From the NCBI GenBank assembly GCA_046590705.1, contig JBKJUK010000367.1, forward strand, positions 1 to 16,466: a stretch of DNA of 16,466 nucleotides. Reading direction: 5' to 3'. Shown one piece after another: positions 7,645 through 14,111 of the stretch. Both the position numbers and the translations under genes were made by a program. The DNA is from JBKJUK01 sp046590705. Lineage in GTDB: Bacteria > Acidobacteriota > Thermoanaerobaculia > Gp7-AA8. The notes under the pieces are model-generated. The model was not told where the DNA came from, did not search any database, and was given only the letters and a program-made list of their open reading frames with translations. Each line of letters starts with the position of its first letter. Positions within the stretch are counted from its first letter, which is position 1.

Positions 7645-8676
7645 ATGCCGAGCAACAAAGAACCGCTTCGTGTAGGAATCGACCTTGGTACTTCGCGCAG
7701 CGCAATCTCCGCTTCCAACGGCGAGCGCTTCGTCGTGGAAAGTTATGTCGGATGGCCGGTCGACATGGTTGCAAAGAAGGTCCTGAAGCGGCAGGTTCTG
7801 ATCGGTCACGAGGCGCTCGCAAATCGCACCATGGTCGATCTGCATCGACCCCTGGAGCGCGGTCTGCTCAAGGAAGGTTCCGAGAAAGACGTTCAGGCCG
7901 TGCGCGAGCTGCTCCAGCATCTGCTCTCGCTCGTGGGCGTCAAGACGGGCGAGGGCGAAGCGCGGAACGTGAGGGCCGTGGTGGGCGTTCCTGCTGCAGC
8001 CTTGCGCACCAACAAGCAGCATCTGCGTAATTCGATGAAAGGAATCGTCGACAGTCTGATGATCGTCTCCGAGCCGTTCGCTGTTGCGTACGGGCTCGAC
8101 GCATTGCTGCATACGATGATCATCGACATCGGTGCGGGCACGACTGACTTCTGCGTGATGAAGGGACGTTATCCGACCGAAGAGGATCAGCGCACGCTGA
8201 CCGTGGCTGGCGACTCGATCGACGACCAGCTGCTCAAACTGGTGCAGGACCGTTACCCAGACGCCACGATCACCGTGTACATGGTGCGCGACTGGAAAGA
8301 AAAAATGAGCTTCGTCGGCAGCGCGAAGGGTCGAGTTCTGGTCAGTGCGCCTGTGCGTGGAGTCCCGACGGAGCTCGACATCACCAACGAGATGAAAGCC
8401 GCGTGCGAAACCATTATCGCCCCGGCAGTGGAAACCATGATCGACCTGCTCTCCCGCGTCGAGCCCGAGTTTCAGGAGAAGGTGCGCAACAACATCATCC
8501 TCTCCGGCGGCGGCGGTCTGATCAACGGCCTGGCCGGCGCACTGGAAGACGCGCTCAAGCAGGTCGGCGGCGGCAAGGTCACACTCATGCCGGATCCAGT
8601 GTTTCTCGGCAGCGACGGCGGCTTATCACTGGCCACCGACGCACCGGACAATGATTGGGAGCTGCTGACGGCTTGA
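7645..8676 (+). CDS. MamK-like actin-family ATPase
   Basis: A 343-residue cytoplasmic protein of the actin/Hsp70 ATPase fold. Phosphate-1 is GIDLGTSRSA (11-20), connect-1 VVGVPAAA (112-119), SEPFAVAYGLD follows (142-152), phosphate-2 is DIGAGTTD (161-168) and the adenosine motif SGGGGLINGL (287-296). The details match magnetosome actin MamK as I remember it, more than MreB, FtsA or ParM: VGWPVDMVAKKVL after the first motif (MamK: VVGYPKDVIGLKLL), VDLHRPLERGLL (LDLRYPLQDGVL) and the run from YGLD through GTTDFCVMKG to EDQ-TLT-AG. The length fits MamK (about 347). MamK filaments position magnetosomes, but no mam gene is in this window. It is probably co-transcribed with the amidase. A MamK-type filament with another cargo is the simplest reading. 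Confidence 0.88.
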   Translation: MPSNKEPLRVGIDLGTSRSAISASNGERFVVESYVGWPVDMVAKKVLKRQVLIGHEALANRTMVDLHRPLERGLLKEGSEKDVQAVRELLQHLLSLVGVKTGEGEARNVRAVVGVPAAALRTNKQHLRNSMKGIVDSLMIVSEPFAVAYGLDALLHTMIIDIGAGTTDFCVMKGRYPTEEDQRTLTVAGDSIDDQLLKLVQDRYPDATITVYMVRDWKEKMSFVGSAKGRVLVSAPVRGVPTELDITNEMKAACETIIAPAVETMIDLLSRVEPEFQEKVRNNIILSGGGGLINGLAGALEDALKQVGGGKVTLMPDPVFLGSDGGLSLATDAPDNDWELLTA

Positions 8677-8682
8677 GTTGCA

Positions 8683-9107
8683 GGCCGGGGGGCCGGAGTA
8701 GAGACTGATGAACGCAGAACTCAGAACGCAGAACGATGAAGTAAGAAAGTAGAGGCAGATTCAGCCTCGCGCAACTCTCACGTCATTCCGATGAGCCGCG
8801 TGATGGTCAGCGTCGCGGGGTTGAAACTGCCAAGAGGAATCTCCGGTCCGCGCAGACACGGTTGGTCATGACGAGCCGCGCGGCGCGGAACGGAGATTCC
8901 TCTTCGCGCAACACAGCGCGCAAGCTCGCAGAAGTACAGAGTCGCTCATCGGAATGACGGCGCGGCGGGGACGCAAATGGCGCGTTTTAACTTCTACTCC
9001 GGCCCCCCGACCCCGGCCCCCGGCCTCACTTTCTTACTTCATCGTTCTACGTTCTGAGTTCTGCGTTCATCAGCCTCTACTCCGGCCCCCGGCCCCCTGA
9101 CCCCGGC
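8683..9107. repeat. Nested inverted repeat enclosing a 179-bp element, between convergent genes
   Basis: The 442-base gap 8677-9118 contains no gene. The outer arms 8691-8750 and 9028-9087 are inverted copies of each other with only two mismatches in about 60 bases. Each reads, away from its own gene, GC-rich unit, then CTGATGAACGCAGAACTCAG, then AACGATGAAGTAAGAAAGT. Between them lie the palindromic element B and one more GC-rich unit (8997-9025). A further GC-rich stretch extends to 9107. The whole block could fold into one very long hairpin and separates the MamK-like gene from the MFS gene. Confidence 0.8.
8781..8959. mobile_element. 179-bp nested palindromic element, copy B
   Basis: Ends CGTCATTCCGATGAGC (8781-8796) and its perfect complement (8944-8959). 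The inner pair is 8834-8853 with 8883-8902, 19 of 20 matching. It has exactly the same length as copies A and D. It sits inside the larger inverted repeat between the MamK-like and MFS genes. Confidence 0.8.
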
Positions 9108-9118
9108 CGCTTTCACCA

Positions 9119-10351
9119 TTACCCCTCGATCCTTCCCAGTCGGCGCAGCGCCGGTACTTGCAGCGCCACCACCGCCACTACCAGCAGTGTGACGAATCCA
9201 CCGAACACGACCGAGGGTACGGTTCCCATGAAACGAGCCGCCACTCCGGACTCGAACGCGCCGATCTCGTTCGACGAACCGATGAAGATCTGATTCACTG
9301 CGCTCACGCGGCCCAGCATCTCCGGCGGTGTGTAGACCTGCAGCAGCGTCGAGCGCACCACGATACTGATGTTGTCGACCGCGCCGCTGAAGGCGAGAAT
9401 GAAGAGCGAAAGGTAGAAGTTCTTCGAGAGCGCGAAGGCGATCATGCTTACGCCGAACAGCGCGACCGCAATGAGCAGAGCTCGGCCTGCCTTTCTGAGC
9501 GGTGGACGATGCGCGAGCGCGATCCCCATCAGCACCGAGCCGACCGCAGGTGCAGCGCGCAGCAATCCCAGCCCTCGCGGCCCGACGTGCAGAATCTCGA
9601 CCGCGAAGATGGGGAGGAGCGCGACCGCACCGCCGAAGAGTACCGAGAACAGATCCAGTGAGAGGGCACCGACCAGTAACGAGTTGCCGAATACGAAGCG
9701 CAGACCTGTGGCCAGACTCTCCTTCAACGATTCCCGCTCACCGACGCTCGCCGCACGGAATGTACCCTTGATCAGAAAGAGAGTCGCCTGTGAAATGACC
9801 ATCAGCAGCAGAGCCACGATATAGCTGAACGCTGCGCCGCCAGCTGCATATAGAACTCCGCCGACAGCTGGGCCGATGACTGCAGCGGATTGCCAGGTCG
9901 ATGTTCGCCAGGCGATGGAATTGCCGTAAAGCTCACGCGGCATCATCTGCGCGGAAAGAGCTGTCGCAGCCGGTTTGAGAACACTTCGAGCAAAGCCGCT
10001 CAGGAAGACCACCGCGTAGATCGGCCATGTGCTTCCATGCAGTCGCGTGGATGGATACAGGGTGAAAGCGAGAAGAGCGGCGGTACAGAGAATGTGCGCG
10101 AAGGTGGCCACCAGCGCGATACGTTTCCGCTCGAGCCGATCCGCCAGATGTCCCGAGAATAATGACGAGCTGATGAAGGGTATCGCTTCGGCCAGGCCAA
10201 TGAGTCCCAGTGACAGCGGGTCTCGGGTCATCTCGTAGATCTGCCAGGAAACCACCAGCATCTGGATCTGCGTTCCGAGGGTGATGGTCCAGAGACTGGC
10301 GATGAACCAGCGGAAAGGTGCGATGCGCAGAGCTGCGTAGGAATCGTGCAT
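9119..10351 (-). CDS. Major facilitator superfamily exporter (EntS/MFS_3-like)
   Basis: A 410-residue polytopic protein with about 12 hydrophobic segments. Motif A of the superfamily is seen after the second helix as GHLADRLERKRIAL (67-80). The preceding DPLSLGLIGLAEAIPFISSS, the opening ALRIAPFRWFIASLWTITLG and the middle region ELYGNSIAWRTSTWQSAAVI resemble the MFS_3/EntS group, which exports siderophores, drugs or macrolides. Substrate is unknown. The start ATG 10351 lies only 8 bases from a GAATGGA tandem repeat, which occupies the place of a ribosome site, so initiation may be weak or leaderless-like. It is divergent from the thioesterase gene at 10510 and ends convergent to the MamK-like gene. 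Confidence 0.9.
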   Translation of the reverse strand: MHDSYAALRIAPFRWFIASLWTITLGTQIQMLVVSWQIYEMTRDPLSLGLIGLAEAIPFISSSLFSGHLADRLERKRIALVATFAHILCTAALLAFTLYPSTRLHGSTWPIYAVVFLSGFARSVLKPAATALSAQMMPRELYGNSIAWRTSTWQSAAVIGPAVGGVLYAAGGAAFSYIVALLLMVISQATLFLIKGTFRAASVGERESLKESLATGLRFVFGNSLLVGALSLDLFSVLFGGAVALLPIFAVEILHVGPRGLGLLRAAPAVGSVLMGIALAHRPPLRKAGRALLIAVALFGVSMIAFALSKNFYLSLFILAFSGAVDNISIVVRSTLLQVYTPPEMLGRVSAVNQIFIGSSNEIGAFESGVAARFMGTVPSVVFGGFVTLLVVAVVALQVPALRRLGRIEG

Positions 10352-10359
10352 TGAGTGGC

Positions 10360-10504
10360 GAATGGAGAATGGAGAATGGAGAATGGAGGATGATGAACGC
10401 CGGTGATCTTACAATCTGAAAGACTGGAAGTGGTGGATGTGAACAAACTGTCCCTTCAGGAAGATGGTTCACACTCTCCATTCTCCGTTCTGCATTCTCC
10501 ATTC
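10360..10504. repeat. GAATGGA tandem repeat with inverted partner between divergent genes
   Basis: Four exact copies of GAATGGA run from 10360 to 10387. An inverted arm lies at 10476-10504 (CTCCATTCTCCGTTCTGCAT and on), which also contains the complement of GCAGAACG, part of the 3'-end module. The arms of about 29 bases enclose 87 bases and end 8 bases from the MFS start and 5 from the thioesterase start. Both promoters must therefore lie in the spacer or in the repeats. Confidence 0.75.
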
Positions 10505-10509
10505 TAAAT

Positions 10510-11064
10510 ATGATGCTTTTCTTCCGGATGCTTCTGACTGTCCTTCGCAGCCGCCGCCGCTCACGTATCGATGCGCTGGACGCTTCGGTCATGTCGCTGC
10601 AGGTCATGCCGAATGATCTGGACATCAACGGTCACATGAACAACGGTCGCTACCTCACCATCATGGACCTCGGGCGAAGCGACCTGCTGACGAGATTCGG
10701 GCTTCTGGGAATCGTTTTCAGGAAGAAATGGAGACCTCTGGTCGGATCCGCCATGATTCGCTTCTTCCGATCACTGCAGCCGTTTCAGCGCTACACACTC
10801 ACGTCGAGAGTTGTGGCCTGGGACGAGAAGTGGTTCTTCATGGAACAGAAATTCGAGGCCGGCGGCCAGCTCATCGCCGTGGCCTTCGTGAAAGGGCTGT
10901 TGAGGGCACCCGATGGCAACGTGTCTCCCGAACGTGTGATGCAGGCCATCGGCTCGACCGCTGTTTCGCCGGCGATGCCGGAGTCGATACGACTATGGCA
11001 GGAGGCGGAGATGGCGGCCTATCCGCGTATTGCGAAAGCTGATGAACGCAGAACGCAGAGGTAA
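10510..11064 (+). CDS. Them6/4HBT-like thioesterase-superfamily protein
   Basis: A 184-residue protein. The signature VMPNDLDINGHMNNGRYLTI (about 32-51) is that of the hot-dog thioesterase group including Them6 and FcbC-like proteins, with the DLD-x-x-x-HMNN active-site loop. Later it has KWRPLVGSAMIRFFRSLQPF and a final beta-strand WDEKWFFMEQKFE. It probably hydrolyses a fatty acyl-CoA. A short basic-hydrophobic N-terminus (MMLFFRMLLTVLRSRRR) is usual for this group. No ribosome site is visible, because a repeat reaches to 5 bases before ATG. The C-terminus KADERRTQR is encoded by the CTGATGAACGCAGAACG repeat module, so the original stop was probably replaced. Confidence 0.85.
   Translation: MMLFFRMLLTVLRSRRRSRIDALDASVMSLQVMPNDLDINGHMNNGRYLTIMDLGRSDLLTRFGLLGIVFRKKWRPLVGSAMIRFFRSLQPFQRYTLTSRVVAWDEKWFFMEQKFEAGGQLIAVAFVKGLLRAPDGNVSPERVMQAIGSTAVSPAMPESIRLWQEAEMAAYPRIAKADERRTQR
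11039..11061 (+). repeat. 3'-end module CTGATGAACGCAGAACG overlapping a stop region
   Basis: The module lies over the last codons of the thioesterase gene and points along it. Other copies are at 2022, 8705, 9040-9072 (minus) and 14091-14111 (minus). Confidence 0.65.
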
Positions 11065-11099
11065 GAAGAGGACACCGAGGTATCGGATATTTTACCGCG

Positions 11100-11277
11100 C
11101 GTCATTCCGACGAGCACGGGTGATCGACGGCTGACGCGGCGCTTGCAGCGAGGAGGAATCTCCGGTCAGCGCGCACGCGGTGCATCGGTACGACCATCGC
11201 GGCGCGGAACGGAGATTCCTCTTCGCATTCCAACCTCGCAGGTTAACCGAAGGCATCCCATGCTCATCGGAATGACG
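11100..11277. mobile_element. 178-bp nested palindromic element, copy C
   Basis: Ends CGTCATTCCGACGAGC (11100-11115) and GCTCATCGGAATGACG (11262-11277), one mismatch. The inner pair starts GAGGAATCTCCGGTCAGCGC (11153-11172) with 11202-11221. It is the only copy without a GC-rich module on its right. The gap 11065-11369 holds this element, a short hairpin at 11315-11360 and no gene. Confidence 0.8.
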
Positions 11278-11314
11278 TCGAGCGGGCACTTATAGCGTTG
11301 CAGCTGCATGGTCT

Positions 11315-11360
11315 GCCCCGCGACGCCAAAACCGCTTCGCTCAAAAGTATTTCGCGGGGC
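11315..11360. repeat. Hairpin, 9-bp GC-rich stem, upstream of the sugar dehydrogenase
   Basis: GCCCCGCGA (11315-11323) and TCGCGGGGC (11352-11360) are perfect complements around 28 bases. CTGCATG flanks both sides (11304-11310 and near 11366). It could be a leader structure or the remnant of another dispersed repeat. There is no U-tract after it. Confidence 0.5.
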
Positions 11361-11369
11361 TACATCTGC

Positions 11370-12536
11370 ATGCTACGTGCAATCAGCAGTTCCATGATCC
11401 GAGCCCTTCTCGCATTAACATTCTTCTTCGTTGCTTCCACGACTTTCTCAGCGCCTGACGTTCGTCTGATCAAAGTCACTACCGGACTCAAGACTCCGAT
11501 TGCGCTCACGCACGCAGTCGATGGCAGTGGCCGCCTCTTCATCACCGAGCAGGACGGACGGCTCATGATCTACGACGGTCAACGCCTTCTGCCTAAGCCC
11601 TTCCTCGACATCCGCGCGCTCACCTCGAAAGGCGGCGAGCGCGGACTCCTGAGCGCAGCGTTTCATCCACGGTACCGCGACAACGGACTCTTCTTCGTCA
11701 ACTACACTGACGTGCGCGGAGACACAGTCATCGCACGCTACAAAGTTTCCGCTGATCGCAATGTAGCTGACCCCGCCTCGGCCCGCGTTCTACTTCAGGT
11801 TGTTCAGCCATTCGCGAACCACAACGGAGGTCAGCTTGCCTTCGGTCCGGATGGCTTTCTATACATTGGTATGGGCGATGGCGGTTCCGGTGGAGATCCC
11901 GGTGACCGTGCCCAGAATCTCGGGACACTGCTCGGGAAACTGCTTCGCATCGACGTCGACGCAGAAACATATAAGGTCCCACCGACCAATCCCTTCGTCG
12001 GACGAGCCGGCGCGTTGCCTGAGATCTGGGCGCTCGGTCTCCGCAACCCCTGGAGATTCTCATTCGACAGGCTGACCGGCGATCTCTTCATCGCTGATGT
12101 CGGGCAGAACCAATGGGAAGAGATCGATCTGCAGAAAGCCGGCAGCGGTGGCGGCGAGAACTATGGCTGGCGCTTGATGGAAGGTGCGCATTGTTTCAAT
12201 CCTTCGACAAACTGCGATCGAGGCGGACTCACTGCCCCGATCATCGAGTACAACCACACGCTTGGTTGCTCGGTGACCGGCGGCTACCGCTACCGCGGAA
12301 TGAATCACCGGCAGTTTGACGGACTGTTTTTCTACGGGGATTTCTGCTCCGGACGGATCTGGGCTGCCAGCCAGAAGAGCGACGGCAGCTGGAAGAGCGA
12401 CGAGGTCCTGGATACGCGGCTGCTGATCACTTCGTTCGGCGAGGATGAAAACGGCGAACTCTATCTACTCGACTACAACACCGGCGACGTGTACCGGCTG
12501 GCGACACCGGAAAAGCGGCGTCGCGGAGTACGTTGA
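11370..12536 (+). CDS. PQQ-type glucose/sorbosone (aldose sugar) dehydrogenase, exported
   Basis: A 388-residue protein with an N-terminal signal peptide (hydrophobic run ALLALTFFFVASTTFSA, likely cut after FSA). The remainder is the six-bladed propeller of the soluble PQQ glucose dehydrogenase/YliI (Asd) family: GLLSAAFHPRYRDNGLFFVN, then NHNGGQLAFGPDGFLYIGMG with DGGSGGDPG, LGKLLRIDVD, PEIWALGLRNPWRFSFD, IADVGQNQWEEIDL and YGWRLMEG. It should oxidise aldose sugars in the periplasm using PQQ, feeding electrons to the respiratory chain. Whether this host makes PQQ is not visible. Starts at 11370 and 11394 are both possible; the earlier has GGGG 10 bases upstream. No operon partner follows directly. 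Confidence 0.92.
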   Translation: MLRAISSSMIRALLALTFFFVASTTFSAPDVRLIKVTTGLKTPIALTHAVDGSGRLFITEQDGRLMIYDGQRLLPKPFLDIRALTSKGGERGLLSAAFHPRYRDNGLFFVNYTDVRGDTVIARYKVSADRNVADPASARVLLQVVQPFANHNGGQLAFGPDGFLYIGMGDGGSGGDPGDRAQNLGTLLGKLLRIDVDAETYKVPPTNPFVGRAGALPEIWALGLRNPWRFSFDRLTGDLFIADVGQNQWEEIDLQKAGSGGGENYGWRLMEGAHCFNPSTNCDRGGLTAPIIEYNHTLGCSVTGGYRYRGMNHRQFDGLFFYGDFCSGRIWAASQKSDGSWKSDEVLDTRLLITSFGEDENGELYLLDYNTGDVYRLATPEKRRRGVR

Positions 12537-12555
12537 AGAACATTGGGACGGGGTT

Positions 12556-12713
12556 GTGTGGCACAGGCAATTCTGCCTGTGGCGCGACGCGCTGACTTCG
12601 ATGGACGATTTCGTTCCGTTCCTATCCACGATGCTCCGGCGACACGTACGAACCGTAGGGCGGGAGAAGAACCCACCTCACCGCGCCACAAGGCAGGATT
12701 GCCTGTGCCACAC
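12556..12713. repeat. Inverted repeat of the CACAGGCA family, second locus
   Basis: Arms 12556-12585 and 12684-12713 are inverted copies with one mismatch and one base inserted. The core CACAGGCA...TGCCTGTG and the internal words CTGACTTCGATGG (12592 onward) resemble the locus at 4125-4284 (CTGATTTCGACGG). The gap 12537-12837 otherwise shows no gene; 12714-12825 shows nothing I recognise. Confidence 0.7.
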
Positions 12714-12825
12714 ACGTCTCGTGTATGCCTTCCGGTCACTGGACGAAGTGCGCTCGGCGGAGAGTGACCGCTCGATTGGCCTCCAATTCGCAGACGTCTG
12801 CTCGGCTCGCTCCGGCAGAGGGCCT

Positions 12826-12830
12826 GGAGG
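12826..12830 (+). promoter_or_regulatory. Shine-Dalgarno site supporting a TTG start
   Basis: GGAGG lies 7 bases before TTG 12838; the next in-frame ATG is 25 codons on and without such a site. Confidence 0.65.
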
Positions 12831-12837
12831 CTTTTGA

Positions 12838-13635
12838 TTGGATCACGCCGTGTCCCTCGTGCAGGCCTACCTGCAATTGAACGGTTACTTCACCTCTGCT
12901 GAGTATCCGATCATGGCCGCGAAACGCCGGGGTCAGTTCCAGACCGTAACCGACATCGACATTCTTGCCTTCAGGTTTCCACCAGCTTCATCGAATGGTT
13001 CTGGTCTCGTGCATGGCATCGAGCTCTCAGAACCTGATCCCGGTCTCGATGTACCCCGTGACCGTATCGACATGGTCATTGGGGAAGTGAAGGAAGGACG
13101 CGTCGGAATCAACACCGGTGCGACAGACCCTGCGGTGTTGCGCGCGGTGGTAAGTCGGTTCGGATGCAGTTCTACCGAGATCGAAGAAATCTCGACGCAA
13201 CTCATGCACAACGGAATGGTGATCATGCCGTCGGGCTACCAGATTCGTCTGATCGCATTCGGCGCCCTGCCTCCTGTCGGTGAGGTTCCACCCTGCAGGA
13301 TCATCAGTCTGGGACACGTCCTGCGCTTTCTTCAGGACTATGTACGACGCAATTGGGCAGTGCTGCGTCATGTGCAGTTCAAGGAACCGGCATTCGGATT
13401 TTTAATGACTCTCGAGAAGGCGCGGCGAGGTGGAGCGGGCCGCAGAGGTCAGGATGGCGTTGAAGTGGTGCTGCCGAGTTCAGGACCGTCAGCGCGCCGC
13501 GGACGTCCTCCGGGAGCGGCTGCGGTTGCACCGCCGATGCTGTCGGTATCGGTAGACGACACTATGCGCACGAATCCGCTTCCGGTCGTCACAAGCCCGG
13601 AAATAGATCCGACTGAGCAACCTCCTCGTCGATAA
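12838..13635 (+). CDS. Unrecognised protein with possible PD-(D/E)XK nuclease-like core
   Basis: A 265-residue cytoplasmic protein starting at TTG. I do not recognise a named family. The N-terminal 90 residues read like a restriction-endonuclease-like fold: helix with YLQLNGYFTSAEYPI, TVTDIDILAFRF (D39, D41), then DRIDMVIGEVKEGR giving E83-x-K85. A D followed by E-x-K on the next strand is the PD-(D/E)XK pattern. Residues 100-190 form a mixed alpha/beta region with CRIISLGHVLRFLQDYVRRN. The last 65 residues are basic and proline-rich with low complexity, like a DNA-binding or disordered tail. No methylase or helicase is adjacent. A nuclease role is inference; it could be a non-catalytic relative. 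Confidence 0.6.
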   Translation: MDHAVSLVQAYLQLNGYFTSAEYPIMAAKRRGQFQTVTDIDILAFRFPPASSNGSGLVHGIELSEPDPGLDVPRDRIDMVIGEVKEGRVGINTGATDPAVLRAVVSRFGCSSTEIEEISTQLMHNGMVIMPSGYQIRLIAFGALPPVGEVPPCRIISLGHVLRFLQDYVRRNWAVLRHVQFKEPAFGFLMTLEKARRGGAGRRGQDGVEVVLPSSGPSARRGRPPGAAAVAPPMLSVSVDDTMRTNPLPVVTSPEIDPTEQPPRR

Positions 13636-13667
13636 TCAAATGCACCAGCTCGACCTCAGGAGTTCCC

Positions 13668-13838
13668 ATGACCAGTCCTCCCACTGCATGCACCACAGTT
13701 CGCCGAATTCCGAAACGTGGCGCCTACGATCGAGTGACGATCGGCTCAATACTCGACGAAGGACTGATCTGTCACGCAGGCTTCGTGGTCGATGGAACTC
13801 CTTTCGTCATTCTGACCATCTACGCGCGCGATGGTCAG
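13668..13838 (+). pseudogene. 5' remnant of a flavin-nucleotide-binding (PPOX/NimA-like) protein
   Basis: ATG 13668 follows AGGAG (13658-13662). The first 57 residues read TVRRIPKRGAYDRVTIGSIL then DEGLICHAGFVVDGTPFVIL and TIYARDG, the N-terminal pattern of the flavin-nucleotide-binding pyridoxamine-5'-phosphate-oxidase-like family (R-x-P-x-R-G-x-Y-D, then a strand and P-x-x-x-R-x-G). Family members are around 200-230 residues. Here homology ends at about 13835, where element D begins; the frame runs on through the element to 14015, giving a meaningless tail, and the rest of the gene is not found after it. Insertion followed by deletion, or recombination between repeats, would explain it. Confidence 0.75.
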
Positions 13839-14017
13839 CGTCATTCCGATGAGCCGCGCAATCGTCAGTGTCGAGCTGGCCTGACTGCGAAGAGGAATCT
13901 CCGGTCCGCGCAGATGCGGTCGATCGACACGACCTCCGCGGTGCGGTACGGAGATTCCTCTTCGCGCGATACAGCGCGCAAACTCGTCAAACTACAGCGT
14001 CGCTCATCGGAATGACG
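13839..14017. mobile_element. 179-bp nested palindromic element, copy D
   Basis: Ends CGTCATTCCGATGAGC (13839-13854) and its perfect complement (14002-14017). The inner pair begins GAGGAATCTCCGGTCCGCGC (13892-13911), with its partner at about 13941-13960. It directly abuts the truncated PPOX-like gene. Confidence 0.8.
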
Positions 14018-14031
14018 TCGCTGCGGTAACA

Positions 14032-14111
14032 CGGAGTGATTCGATTTGTCCTTACTCCGGCCCCCCGACCCCGGCCCCCGGCCCGACTTTCATCGTTCTG
14101 CTTTCATCAGC
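14032..14111 (-). repeat. GC-rich unit and 3'-end module behind the phosphodiester glycosidase gene
   Basis: Read on the minus strand: CTGATGAAAGCAGAACGATG, then the GC-rich unit (14083 to 14054), then GGACAAATCGAATCACTCCG (14051-14032), then element D. This is the fullest ordered copy of the composite in the window. It supplies the last codons and the TAA stop of the gene at 14052. Confidence 0.7.

Noticed and set aside
7645..8676. A magnetosome gene cluster around the MamK-like gene
   Set aside because: None of the neighbouring proteins resembles MamA, B, E, I, M, O, P or Q; the neighbours are an amidase, an MFS exporter and an Asp-box protein.
9158..9661. Plus-strand frame over the MFS gene
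   Set aside because: The translation is rich in H, R, E and Q with no domain, the usual antisense shadow of a membrane-protein gene.
12445..12837. Plus-strand frame spanning the end of the sugar dehydrogenase and the CACAGGCA repeat
   Set aside because: It overlaps a certain gene in another frame, crosses the inverted repeat and has no recognisable domain or ribosome site.
13839..14015. C-terminal part of the PPOX-like frame as real protein
   Set aside because: It is translated from the palindromic element, and equivalent frames in the other copies are not conserved.
6309..14017. Regularly occurring repeats as a possible CRISPR array
   Set aside because: Copies are about 180 bp, palindromic and 2-3 kb apart with genes between them; there are no short spacers and no cas genes.
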